The notes below the pieces were generated by a model. That model saw only the letters and a list, made by a program, of their open reading frames with translations. It ran no database searches and was not told the origin of the DNA. Below, one piece after another: positions 8,154 through 17,614 of a stretch of DNA of 64,000 nt (positions are counted from its first letter, which is position 1; every line of letters begins with the position of its first letter). This stretch comes from Terrimonas ginsenosidimutans (GTDB taxonomy: Bacteria > Bacteroidota > Bacteroidia > Chitinophagales > Chitinophagaceae). Location of the stretch: assembly GCF_022012415.1 (NCBI RefSeq), contig NZ_JAKLTR010000008.1, positions 186,001-250,000 of the forward strand, read 5' to 3'. The position numbers and the translations under genes are program-made.

Positions 8154-10379
8154 CTATTTCACCTTCTCCACTTTCAACACAACACTCGTTCTCCCACTGT
8201 TCACCAGCGGATTAAATCCAATCTCCATCAGGAACTGTCCCGAATACACTTTCTGAGAATCGATCAGAGAATTCACTCCCGGATAAAGAGAGATCTCACT
8301 CAACCGGTAGGTTGATGCGGCTTCAAGACCTTTTAACTTCACCGGATAACTGCTGCCCTGCCCATAACGGCTATTCACCAGGTAGTTGAACATTACCGCA
8401 GACGACCTGTCTTTCGACACATAAGACAAAGATGCTACGGCACTTTCACGCGGGCTCGCTAAACGATATAAGTCGCCTTTCCACACGATCTGCTTGAACG
8501 ACTGGTAATCCTTTATCGCATTCTGACAATACAACAGATCTTTTTCATTCAAATGACTTACGACTATATCAAAACCAAGCTTTCCCATCATGGCTACATC
8601 TGTCCTGTATTTGATAGGTTGTTTTCCCCAATCCGTAACATGATTTGCACCGGCCACGGCCGGATAGAAATACGAATATTCCCATTGTATAAAGATCCTC
8701 TCAAGCGGATCGGTATTATCACTGGGCCAGTATTCCGTAAAATATTGCAGCGCCGCATAATCAACACGGCCGCCACCACCGGAACACAACATCATCGGCA
8801 CCGTCGGATACTTAGCGCGGATCTTCTTCAATACCGTGTATAAACCACGCATATATTCGATAAAGAAATGTGACTGATTTTTCAGATATGCAGAATGTGC
8901 ATTAAAGATGACCGCGTTGCAATCCCATTTGATATAAGCCAGGTCTGGATTCTTCGTGAACAGGTTATCGATCACACCAAACACAAAGTCCTGGACCTGT
9001 GGATTGGCCAGATCAAGCACCAGCTGATTCCTGAAGTAGTGTTCTGCCCGCGCGGGCTGTTTTACCACCCAGTCCGGATGTTTTTCATACAGCTCGCTTT
9101 TGGGGTTTACCATTTCAGGCTCCACCCAGATCCCGAACTTAACACCATTGTTCCCCGCTTCTTTTACAAGCGTGCTAATGCCGTTTGGCAGCTTGGTTTT
9201 ATTTTCCTGCCAATCACCCAAACCAGCCGTATCACCGTTACGCGGGTATTTATTCGCAAACCAACCGTCATCCAGCAGAAAAAGATCAACGCCAAGTTTT
9301 TTCGTATCCTTCAGCAACTCCTTCAACTTAGATTCATTGAAGTCGAAGTAAGTCGCCTCCCAGTTATTCAGCAGTGTTAACCGGTCACCTTGCCCATCGA
9401 GTAGTTTGTAACTCCTTGCCCAGTCGTGCAGCTGCCTGCTTGCGTAGCCCTTCCCCTGGTGTGACAACACATACAGAAACGCGGGAGTCACAAACTCTTC
9501 CGCCGGTTTAAGCGTGTAAGGAGAAGCATAATTATTGATCCCGGAAATGATCCGGAGATTATTTTGAAAATCAAGTTCGAGGTCTGTTCTGAAATTACCG
9601 CTGTATTCCAGCGCCCCATACAGCACCGTGCCCTCATCTTCGCTGGCCGGCTTCCCCAGTGACACCATGAACACGGAAGGCTGGAACAGATTCGCTCTTG
9701 TACCCAGCTTTGTGTCAAGCGTCTTTATCCCGTGAGTGAGCTTTGATTCCTCCGGCTGCATTTCCTTTGCCCAGTCTCCATGATACTGATTCAACCAGAA
9801 TCCATCCGCTTTAAGATAAAGATTTGCGGAAGCAAATTTATTCAGCACAACATTCCCCTTCTCGTTATGTTTGATCACTGACCATTGCTCTATCACATCC
9901 TGCGCTGCAAACACTTTGTAATAAAGGGACACCTCAAAATTATAAACCGGGTCTTTTAACAACACCCTGTATTGTGTAACACCGGGAGAGATCTGCTGCT
10001 GATCATGACTGGTATATCGCAGATCGAGAGAATTGTTACCATCGGCATGCGTAACGGAAACTGCTGGCTCCATCAACCCCCTGGAACCACTGCTGCTATA
10101 AGCCGCGTTCAGTACCTGCGTATAATCCCCATCACCCAGCTGCTTATATGCCTGGGGGATCAGGTCATACTCATTCCGGTTAGCCAGTTTTTTGCCATAG
10201 TAGATGATAGAAACATCTTTTTTCTGATCAATCTTCAACACCAGCGCGTTGCTGGCAGTTTCCATCGGAATAACCTGATCCTGTGCAAACGTATACACGT
10301 TCATTCCAGCACATACAACCAGCAAAGCCCAGCGATGCAGATCCAGCAATATCCTCTTTACCTTTTTTGTTTTTACCAT
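8154..10379 (-). CDS. Alpha-galactosidase, glycoside hydrolase family 36
   Basis: The secreted 741-residue enzyme hydrolyses terminal alpha-1,6-linked galactose. The GH36 core is clear: LLDDGWF, VKFGIWVEPEMV, the nucleophile Asp in IKWDCN (near residue 485) and the acid/base Asp in PSDNTD (near residue 553), with LCSGGGGRVD between them. An N-terminal beta-sandwich and a C-terminal beta domain flank the barrel. I use ATG 10379 because it gives a normal signal peptide (MVKTKKVKRILL...TFAQ). A GTG at 10418 overlapping the upstream stop (GTGA) is a possible alternative. It is the last gene of the utilisation locus, directly after the acetylesterase gene. Confidence 0.93.
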   Translation of the reverse strand: MVKTKKVKRILLDLHRWALLVVCAGMNVYTFAQDQVIPMETASNALVLKIDQKKDVSIIYYGKKLANRNEYDLIPQAYKQLGDGDYTQVLNAAYSSSGSRGLMEPAVSVTHADGNNSLDLRYTSHDQQQISPGVTQYRVLLKDPVYNFEVSLYYKVFAAQDVIEQWSVIKHNEKGNVVLNKFASANLYLKADGFWLNQYHGDWAKEMQPEESKLTHGIKTLDTKLGTRANLFQPSVFMVSLGKPASEDEGTVLYGALEYSGNFRTDLELDFQNNLRIISGINNYASPYTLKPAEEFVTPAFLYVLSHQGKGYASRQLHDWARSYKLLDGQGDRLTLLNNWEATYFDFNESKLKELLKDTKKLGVDLFLLDDGWFANKYPRNGDTAGLGDWQENKTKLPNGISTLVKEAGNNGVKFGIWVEPEMVNPKSELYEKHPDWVVKQPARAEHYFRNQLVLDLANPQVQDFVFGVIDNLFTKNPDLAYIKWDCNAVIFNAHSAYLKNQSHFFIEYMRGLYTVLKKIRAKYPTVPMMLCSGGGGRVDYAALQYFTEYWPSDNTDPLERIFIQWEYSYFYPAVAGANHVTDWGKQPIKYRTDVAMMGKLGFDIVVSHLNEKDLLYCQNAIKDYQSFKQIVWKGDLYRLASPRESAVASLSYVSKDRSSAVMFNYLVNSRYGQGSSYPVKLKGLEAASTYRLSEISLYPGVNSLIDSQKVYSGQFLMEIGFNPLVNSGRTSVVLKVEKVK

Positions 10380-10414
10380 AAAAACGGATTCTGTATGAAC
10401 AATAAAACTTAAGA

Positions 10415-12388
10415 TCACTTTAATGAAGGATCATATTTATTCAAAACGGTTATACCCGGCCACTGATCCGTTCTGAACGGAGCCGCCGGCAAACCCTCAC
10501 TATTAAATAAGTTCGCATTCCCATTATCATCTGCCCATGCATATCTCACTGCAACGGGCTGAACAACGGATGAGGAATAAACCTTCACCCTTCCCCCGGG
10601 AACGATCAATGCTTCTGCGGGATAAAATCTCTGATCAGCTCCCGCGATTTCAAACCCCTGCAATTGACCGGATCCTTTAACAACAAGCCCTTTCGCTATC
10701 GCAGAAAAACTCAGCACGATACTGCTGTCATTCTTCTTCATTGCGGTGTATACGGGACCGGAAGACTGAACCTGTTTTTTATAGGTATTTCTCAATGCGA
10801 GCAACGCGAGCCTGTAACCAACATCCTGCTTATTCCGGGGATGGATATCTGCCGCATCGCCAAGATCAACGGTTACCGCCATTCCTGTTCCCCGCAAGCG
10901 AAGAGGCGCCGCCTGCGATTCTCTTAGTTCTGCCCATGTACTGCCGCTGTTACTATTTCCATTTGCCGCATTGAAGCTGGTCAGCTGTACAAAGTAGAAT
11001 GGCATAGCAGGATTACTGAAACGTATCCTCCAGTCACGGATCAACAACTGCATCGCCTTGCGGTATTCATACGCAGTTGAAGTATTTGCTTCACCCTGGT
11101 ACCAGATCACTCCCTTTATCTGCAGCCGCTCTATCGGATGGATCATTCCATTATACAGCAGCGACGGGTAATCATTGGGCCCGATACCGTTGGAGCTATG
11201 CAATACATCCTGGATACGATACCGCCACGCACCTGACAACGGAAATCTTTTGCCATTTGAGGATAAGAACAGCTGGTTGCTGTCGCCATAAATCCCGCCG
11301 CCATTTCCACCATCTTCCACCCTGACCGCGATCACATTTCTACCGGGCTTAAGCAGGCCATTCCGTACAGTATATACCCGGTCAGTGTTCCAGCCATTCA
11401 TTCCGCCAATGCGTTCGCCATTCAGATACGTATCATCACGATCATCGATCATTCCGAGATGAATGGCTGCAGTGCCGGCCAGGTCTTCCGGGCTAAGATC
11501 AATTGCTGTTCTGAACCAGACAATTCCGTCAAGACGCGACAATCCCGGTTGCGATTCCCATAATCCAGGAAGCAGCATTTTTTTCCATCTGATATCGTCA
11601 TAGCTGCTTTCTTTCCAACGGGCACTATCAGAAAGATCGGGCAGATCTTTTTGAAGTGATTCAACATAAGACTGCTCCCTGCTGCGACGCTGACCGATCA
11701 GCGCATCCATGGATAGTTCAGGAGCGTGTTGCATCACGGTAGAGTAGTAAGGATCGTTTTCAAATCCATCACGACTGATCCAGGTTTCTACAGGTGTTCC
11801 ACCCCAGGTAGAATTGATCAGTCCAACAGGTACATTCAGTTCTTTATGCAATGCACGACCAAAAAAATACCCTACGGCAGAGAAAAGGGGGATGCTGGAG
11901 GGGGAACAAGTCTTCCATTCCCCTTTCAGATCACCTTCCGGCAGAGCGGATACATTTTTCTCTACGGTAAAAAGACGGATGCGTGGATAGTTTGCGGATG
12001 CGATCTCCGCCTCTGCATTATTGACACTGCTCCATCCTTTCACCGGGAACTCCATATTCGACTGACCAGAGCACACCCAGATATCTCCCATCAGTATGCC
12101 TTTGAACAGAAGTGTCTTGTTTGCGCTCACAGAAAGATCATAAGGGCCGCCGGCTTTTTCCGGAGAAAGTACAATGGTCCATTCACCCATGGCATCAGCC
12201 CTGACAGTTCTGCGCTGCTGATGAAAAACAGCCGTTACATTTTCACCGGGTATTGCTTTACCCCAAAGCCGGATCGGCGCATCCCGCTGCAGCACCATGC
12301 TATCACCGAAGACAGAAGGCATTTGCAACTGTGATTGCGCAGGCAGCATGATCCAGCTAAAAATTATTACCAGAAACGATCTCGGCAT
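10415..12388 (-). CDS. Secreted sialate O-acetylesterase-like SGNH esterase
   Basis: The 657-residue product has a signal peptide ending near residue 20. The SASA-type catalytic block follows: Ser110 lies in WVCSGQSNMEF, and a C-terminal DLGDAADIHPRNK holds the Asp/His of the catalytic set. A galactose-binding-like module is inserted in the middle (about residues 255-370, with YLNGERIGGMNGWN). Family members remove O-acetyl groups from sialic acid or from plant polysaccharides. Within this locus it probably deacetylates the glycan so that the exo-glycosidases can act. It starts at ATG 12388, 3 bp after the GH29 stop. Confidence 0.9.
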   Translation of the reverse strand: MPRSFLVIIFSWIMLPAQSQLQMPSVFGDSMVLQRDAPIRLWGKAIPGENVTAVFHQQRRTVRADAMGEWTIVLSPEKAGGPYDLSVSANKTLLFKGILMGDIWVCSGQSNMEFPVKGWSSVNNAEAEIASANYPRIRLFTVEKNVSALPEGDLKGEWKTCSPSSIPLFSAVGYFFGRALHKELNVPVGLINSTWGGTPVETWISRDGFENDPYYSTVMQHAPELSMDALIGQRRSREQSYVESLQKDLPDLSDSARWKESSYDDIRWKKMLLPGLWESQPGLSRLDGIVWFRTAIDLSPEDLAGTAAIHLGMIDDRDDTYLNGERIGGMNGWNTDRVYTVRNGLLKPGRNVIAVRVEDGGNGGGIYGDSNQLFLSSNGKRFPLSGAWRYRIQDVLHSSNGIGPNDYPSLLYNGMIHPIERLQIKGVIWYQGEANTSTAYEYRKAMQLLIRDWRIRFSNPAMPFYFVQLTSFNAANGNSNSGSTWAELRESQAAPLRLRGTGMAVTVDLGDAADIHPRNKQDVGYRLALLALRNTYKKQVQSSGPVYTAMKKNDSSIVLSFSAIAKGLVVKGSGQLQGFEIAGADQRFYPAEALIVPGGRVKVYSSSVVQPVAVRYAWADDNGNANLFNSEGLPAAPFRTDQWPGITVLNKYDPSLK

Positions 12389-12391
12389 CTT

Positions 12392-13891
12392 TCATTTTTT
12401 ATCATTCATATAAATCACGTTCAACTCATAGATAGAAGGCGGCGCGGTCGCTTTTAACACGCGCAGCCGGAGATTGCCGGTCTTATAAGCAACAGGAAAA
12501 TGTATCACCTTACAATCTCCTATCGGATCCTCGCCCAGATAAACAGTGATCCATTTTTTATCCAGCATAACATCGATCGCATAGCGTTTGATCCTGGGCG
12601 TCCGGTATTGCGAAAAACCATCGGCATCATTTGCCACATCCTGGTATTCAAAAATGCTGATCTTATTGAAGGGCTTTGCTGCATCCAGGCCGATGACTAC
12701 CTCCGCTACTGTATCTGTGGAAGCCCATCGGGATTGCATATTCCCATCATTGATAGCGGTAGCAGCATATACACCTTTAGAGTCCGGATAGACACTACTG
12801 GCAGAAGCATTCCGACCTGTTGATAAAAATGAACCGTTCACTGGTAAAGGCTTTCCTTCCCGGATACCCAGTCGCTTACCCAGCGCAATCACTGCGTTGG
12901 CCTCATATTCCCTGATACGGCCTGTATTATCAGGCGGAACATTCAACACCAGCGTATTCTTGTTCGCGGTTGCGTGGTAAAACAGTTCCTGCAATTCATC
13001 CAGGTCCCGAACAGGCAGCTCAGCAGTCTTCTGAAACCAGTTCCATCTTTTACTGAGGCAAATAGTATGTTCAAACGGAAGATAGTATGACCCACCTTTA
13101 TGCAGGTATTGCTTTTTATCTGAAAGATTGGCAAGCTGTGGATCCCAGAGACGGAAATCAGAAGGAAAGTACTGGAAATAAAACCTGTCATTCTCCGTCA
13201 TATCGCCGGCGGGTGTATAGTTGCGCTTCCCTTCTTCACTGACGATGGTGTGATTAACGCTTACTGCACAATCAGGATAATACTTTTTTGCGAGCCGGTA
13301 GATCTCTTCAATTCCCCACTCCTCCGGTTTCTTATCCCAGCCACCATCAAGCCAGAGCTCGCAGATGGGGCCATAACCCGTGAACAATTCGGTCAGCTGA
13401 TCCAGCATATACTTTTGATAAGCTTTGCGATCTTTGTATACAGGCTCATGCCGGTCCCAAAGGGAGTAATAAACGGCGAACTGAACGCCGTATTTGCGGC
13501 ACGCGTCCGCAACGGCTTTCACGATATCCGTTTTAACGGGCGACGATGCAACGTCATAGTTTGTGAACCTGCTATCCCATAAGCAAAATCCATCATGATG
13601 TTTTACGGTGAGCAATACATAACGGAATCCGGCCTGTTTCGCAACCCTTACCCATTGATCAGGATCCAGGTCTGAAGGATGATATTTCTCCACCGGGATC
13701 GTTCCGTCAGACCATTCGATATCAGCGAAAGTATTTATCCCAAAATGAATGAACATACCATAGCCCCTGTTCTGCATGGCCTTTTGCGTAGCATTCGGAG
13801 TACGTGCGGGCGTGATCACCTGTGCGTTGAGGTCCGGCAGGAGCAGTATACAAACAAATGACACTAAAAGAAATTCTCTGATCACTTTCAC
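12392..13891 (-). CDS. Alpha-L-fucosidase, glycoside hydrolase family 29
   Basis: The 499-residue product has a signal peptide (cleavage near residue 23), the GH29 pattern GYGMFIHFGINTFADIEWSD, VKHHDGFCLWDS (His98-His99-Asp100), and the retaining nucleophile Asp182 in ELWLDGGW. A C-terminal discoidin-like module (about residues 360-495) may bind sugar. The start is a GTG at 13891 that overlaps the TGA stop of the SDR gene (GTGA); no suitable ATG exists nearby, so this start is likely real and translation is probably coupled. It releases alpha-L-fucose that the neighbouring enzymes can oxidise. Confidence 0.93.
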   Translation of the reverse strand: MKVIREFLLVSFVCILLLPDLNAQVITPARTPNATQKAMQNRGYGMFIHFGINTFADIEWSDGTIPVEKYHPSDLDPDQWVRVAKQAGFRYVLLTVKHHDGFCLWDSRFTNYDVASSPVKTDIVKAVADACRKYGVQFAVYYSLWDRHEPVYKDRKAYQKYMLDQLTELFTGYGPICELWLDGGWDKKPEEWGIEEIYRLAKKYYPDCAVSVNHTIVSEEGKRNYTPAGDMTENDRFYFQYFPSDFRLWDPQLANLSDKKQYLHKGGSYYLPFEHTICLSKRWNWFQKTAELPVRDLDELQELFYHATANKNTLVLNVPPDNTGRIREYEANAVIALGKRLGIREGKPLPVNGSFLSTGRNASASSVYPDSKGVYAATAINDGNMQSRWASTDTVAEVVIGLDAAKPFNKISIFEYQDVANDADGFSQYRTPRIKRYAIDVMLDKKWITVYLGEDPIGDCKVIHFPVAYKTGNLRLRVLKATAPPSIYELNVIYMNDKK

Positions 13892-14682
13892 TGTATTTCT
13901 GTTTTACGTTTCATTGATCTGTAACCCAATTCAGCACCTCCGGATACAGGCATTACAGATCCCGTGATAAAACTTGCTTTATCAGATGCAAGGAATACGC
14001 ATGCATCACCGATCACATCTCCCTGGGGGCAATACCCGAGTGGGTGGATCTGGTCGAGATAAGAAGCCATCGCCTGGGGATCGTCCAGGCTGGCAGCCCA
14101 TTTACGCAACATATCTGTCCACACACCTGCAGGCGCAACCGCATTTACGCGAACACCATACGGTGCATAGTCAAGCGCCATTGATCTTGTAAGGGCATTC
14201 ACCGCGCCTTTCGTGGCGGCATAGGCCGCATGATCTTCCTGCCCGATCTCTCCCACAAGGCTACTCGTGTTGATAATACATCCTTTTGTCTTCTTCAGTG
14301 ATCCGATCGCAAACCGTGTTGTAAGCAGAATACTTTTTACATTCACATCAAAAAGCAGATCCCATTCGTGATCAGCCGTATCATGTAAAGTTTTGGCAGG
14401 ATGAGCGATGCCTGCATTATTATGCACCACATTTATCTTTCCATAGCGAAGGATAGTCTTTTCAATCGCCCATTGGACAGTAGCGGCATTCGTGACGTCA
14501 CAGAACATACAATCATCCATCCTGATCCGCAATGCAGATGCTGCCTGATGTAAAGACTCTTCATCATTCGCAGCGATCACCACCCTCGCACCTTCCTCTA
14601 AATACTTCCTGGCGCATTCCAGGCCAATGCCCATAGAACCGCCGGTCAGGAATATCACTTTATCTTTCAACAGATCTCCCAT
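13888..14682 (-). CDS. Short-chain dehydrogenase/reductase, probable fucose-pathway enzyme
   Basis: This classical SDR of 264 residues shows the cofactor motif TGGSMGIG (13-20), NNAG (88-91), catalytic Ser140/141 in NTSSLVG, and YAATK with Tyr154 and Lys158. It sits between a fucosidase gene and a symporter gene in a locus that also encodes L-fuconate dehydratase. The likely reaction is therefore L-fucose to L-fuconolactone, or oxidation of 2-keto-3-deoxy-L-fuconate. This is inference from context; SDR substrate cannot be read from sequence. It is cytoplasmic, with no signal peptide. Confidence 0.85.
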   Translation of the reverse strand: MGDLLKDKVIFLTGGSMGIGLECARKYLEEGARVVIAANDEESLHQAASALRIRMDDCMFCDVTNAATVQWAIEKTILRYGKINVVHNNAGIAHPAKTLHDTADHEWDLLFDVNVKSILLTTRFAIGSLKKTKGCIINTSSLVGEIGQEDHAAYAATKGAVNALTRSMALDYAPYGVRVNAVAPAGVWTDMLRKWAASLDDPQAMASYLDQIHPLGYCPQGDVIGDACVFLASDKASFITGSVMPVSGGAELGYRSMKRKTEIQ

Positions 14683-14692
14683 GCTTTTAATT

Positions 14693-16345
14693 TTACCTGA
14701 ACGAATAAAACAACCAAACCATTACGATCACCAGGATCATTGTTAAAAAGCGGTAATCGCCCAATCCCCGACGCGCCTTCATCCTCAGAGGTTCCAATGG
14801 ATGCTTCCAGAAGAAGTCGCGGCTTTCTTTTGTATGCGCAACAGGGAATAGAAAAGAGAATATCACCTGCATAAAAACACAGACACAAAACAGGTAAAAA
14901 GCCATCATCATGAATGGAATTCCTGCTATAGGGTTGTCGGGCATCAGTTTATTAAGGACAAAAACAATGGCTCCTAAGGCTGAGCCAAGCCAGAGCGTAA
15001 GCCGGGCAGACTTTGCGGAAGCCTTTCCCCAGAATATTCCAAGCAGGAATACGCAGGTGATCGGCGGCGCGATATGCGCGATGATATCATTCAATCCATT
15101 GAAAATGCTTTCATACCGGTTCAGCAACGGCAGCAGCAGCAAAGAGAAGACCAGTGCGATCACCGCGGCAACCTTACCGGCCTTTACCAGTTGTGCATCG
15201 TTCACCTCCGGCTTGTATCTTTTGTAAACATCATAGCTGATCATTGTCGAAATGGAATTCAGCGCACCGGAGATCTGGCTCATCAAACCGGATAAAAGCG
15301 CCGCAACCAATACCCCCACCAGGCCGGTAGGAAGCAGTTGCGTGATCATTACCGTATAGATGCCCTTTGACTGAACAATTTCTTTACCCGCGGCATCAAC
15401 GGTCTTTAAGCTCCCCAGATCAAGTGATCCGGTTTTAAACAACACAAAAGCCAGCAGACCCGGTAATACGAAAATAAATACGGGAAGGACCTTTATAAAC
15501 CCGCAAAATAATGCTCCACCTCTTGCATGATCTATATCCTTTGCTCCCAGTACGCGTTGCACGATCGTCTGATCTGCACACCAGTACCAGATGCCTAGAA
15601 CAGGATAACCCAGGAAAACAGCATACCAGGGCATTCCGCTTTCGTCTCCGGAAGGACGAAGCATTGATAGTTTGCTTAATTCATTTTCTTCTGTCAGCAC
15701 ATTGATCATTGGTTGCCATCCACCCACTTTCTGAAATGCCGCCCAACTGATGATCAGCGCACCTGCAACCAGTACTACGGTCTGAATAGATTCGGTAACT
15801 ACGACTGCTTTCAATCCGCCAACGATCGTGTAGACAGCTGTAATGATAGAGATGACTATCACGCCGGTATACATATCTATACCAAACAGTGTTTTTAGCA
15901 CTATACCACCAGCCAGCATCGAGAATGCAATATGGATCACGACGGCAGAAATGAGTGAGATAACGGTAAGCCAGTCGCGACAGGCCCTGTCGTACCTTTT
16001 CTCCAAAAAATCAGGCAGGGTTGCTACGCCCGATTTGATATAAAAGGGAACAAAGAATAATGCAAGAAGGATGAGCGTGAAGGCTGCCATCCATTCGAAA
16101 TTTCCATTCAGCAAGCCTGAGTCAAAACCGCTTTGGGCGAGGCTTACGAGATGAACGGTGGATATGTTTGTAGCAAACAGGGCAAGTCCGATCGCAGGCC
16201 ATTTCAACGATTTTCCGGCAAGGAAATATCCGTTGGCAGCATTTGCCCGGGTTTTACGTCGATGCCTAATGCCTGACCATAATCCTATGATAAAGATCAG
16301 TACAATATACACGGCGGCAATAACAATATCTCCAGCTGCGATCAT
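14693..16345 (-). CDS. Sodium/solute symporter (SSS family), sugar importer
   Basis: The 550-residue product has about 13-14 hydrophobic helices and SSS signatures: GYFLAGKSLKWPAIGLALFA at the first helix, GGLKAVVVTESIQ in the helix 5-6 region, and the loop WYWCADQTIVQRVLGAK. The glucose/galactose (SglT-like) branch is the closest pattern. It probably carries the monosaccharide (fucose or galactose) released by the flanking glycosidases across the inner membrane. A second SSS gene lies at 31581-33179. Confidence 0.9.
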   Translation of the reverse strand: MIAAGDIVIAAVYIVLIFIIGLWSGIRHRRKTRANAANGYFLAGKSLKWPAIGLALFATNISTVHLVSLAQSGFDSGLLNGNFEWMAAFTLILLALFFVPFYIKSGVATLPDFLEKRYDRACRDWLTVISLISAVVIHIAFSMLAGGIVLKTLFGIDMYTGVIVISIITAVYTIVGGLKAVVVTESIQTVVLVAGALIISWAAFQKVGGWQPMINVLTEENELSKLSMLRPSGDESGMPWYAVFLGYPVLGIWYWCADQTIVQRVLGAKDIDHARGGALFCGFIKVLPVFIFVLPGLLAFVLFKTGSLDLGSLKTVDAAGKEIVQSKGIYTVMITQLLPTGLVGVLVAALLSGLMSQISGALNSISTMISYDVYKRYKPEVNDAQLVKAGKVAAVIALVFSLLLLPLLNRYESIFNGLNDIIAHIAPPITCVFLLGIFWGKASAKSARLTLWLGSALGAIVFVLNKLMPDNPIAGIPFMMMAFYLFCVCVFMQVIFSFLFPVAHTKESRDFFWKHPLEPLRMKARRGLGDYRFLTMILVIVMVWLFYSFR

Positions 16346-16387
16346 CTCAATAATTGGATTGAGGGGTTGGCAATAGATGATGACCGG

Positions 16388-17614
16388 TCATCTTTTTATC
16401 AACCGCAATAATTTTGTTTCGTGAGGCAATACCGTTCCTTTCCATTTATTCTTTTTGGCAGCGGTCTTATGCGTCCAGATGTCCCTGACGCTGTACTCCC
16501 CTTCAATACCCAGCTGCCGGAATTCCAGCTCCCGCTGCTGTTCTTTTCCTGATTTATTCAATATCGCCACGGCAAGATCCCCGTTCTTCAAAGGCTTCAG
16601 GAACACTTCCCAGGTGTCTGTGTTCTCTATCCTGCCGGCCTGAACACCCAATCTATCCTGGTTGATCGCAATAGCTTCTTTGTTCAATAAGATCTCCCGG
16701 GTTGGAGTGTTCATCCTTGTCAGGTCATTCGTAGCGATCAACGGAGCAGCCATTACGCACCATAAGCTCATCTGGCTTTTGTATTCAGTATCTGTACAGC
16801 CGGTCCCACCGAGATCAGCGGAAGGTCCTTTTGCCCCGTACAGACCGATCACCAGCATATCGGGATCATTCCATTTTCCGGGAGCGGCATATTTGTCCAG
16901 GCTTCCATTCACTTTCACTATATCCATGATCCCTTCGCCGCTCTGCCCGGGCAGGGCCTTCCATTTGTCACGGATATCACCTGTGGTTCTCCAGAGATTT
17001 CCGCCCACAGCAGCGGCCCATTTCCAGGGATGCCGCCCACCCCATTCGCATATACCGAATACGATATCGCGTCCGGACGCGGAAAGCGCGTTCGCCATTC
17101 TCTGGTAACGGCTTTTAGCAGTAGCGGAATCTTCGGGCGCGTTACAGTAATCATATTTCAGGTAGTCGATCCCCCAGGCGGCAAACACTTTTGCATCCTG
17201 TTCCTCAAAATTCAAACTGGCGGTGTAGCCTGCACAGGTAAGCAATGCAGCATCGGAATAAATCCCTAAACGAAGCCCCTTTGCATGAACATAGTCCGCC
17301 AGCGCTTTTATACCTGAAGGAAATTTTACCGGATCAGCTATAATATTGTTCTTGTTATCCCGTCCTCCCTGCCATCCGTCATCAATGATCAGGTAATTGT
17401 ATCCTGCCTCTTTCATTCCCGTCGAATCCATTGCATCAGCCATCCTTTTTATCAATGCTTCATTGATATTTTCTCCATAAAGATTCCATGTCATCCATCC
17501 CATAGGAGGTGACAGACTGAACAATGCGCGGTCATTGATCTGTGAAAACGAGTAACCGCTCAATAAGAACAGTAATAAGAATACAGATAATCTCATCAAT
17601 ATTGCATTTGTCAT
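16388..17614 (-). CDS. Alpha-galactosidase, glycoside hydrolase family 27
   Basis: The 408-residue secreted enzyme has a signal peptide ending near residue 25. GH27 motifs are PPMGWMTWN, LIIDDGWQ, the nucleophile Asp155 in YLKYDYCN, the acid/base Asp213 in RTTGDI, and WNDPDML. A short C-terminal beta domain (about 320-408) follows. It cleaves terminal alpha-D-galactose. The locus also encodes a GH36 and a third clan GH-D enzyme, suggesting several different alpha-galactosyl linkages in the substrate. Its start overlaps the stop of the fuconate dehydratase gene by one base. Confidence 0.94.
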   Translation of the reverse strand: MTNAILMRLSVFLLLFLLSGYSFSQINDRALFSLSPPMGWMTWNLYGENINEALIKRMADAMDSTGMKEAGYNYLIIDDGWQGGRDNKNNIIADPVKFPSGIKALADYVHAKGLRLGIYSDAALLTCAGYTASLNFEEQDAKVFAAWGIDYLKYDYCNAPEDSATAKSRYQRMANALSASGRDIVFGICEWGGRHPWKWAAAVGGNLWRTTGDIRDKWKALPGQSGEGIMDIVKVNGSLDKYAAPGKWNDPDMLVIGLYGAKGPSADLGGTGCTDTEYKSQMSLWCVMAAPLIATNDLTRMNTPTREILLNKEAIAINQDRLGVQAGRIENTDTWEVFLKPLKNGDLAVAILNKSGKEQQRELEFRQLGIEGEYSVRDIWTHKTAAKKNKWKGTVLPHETKLLRLIKR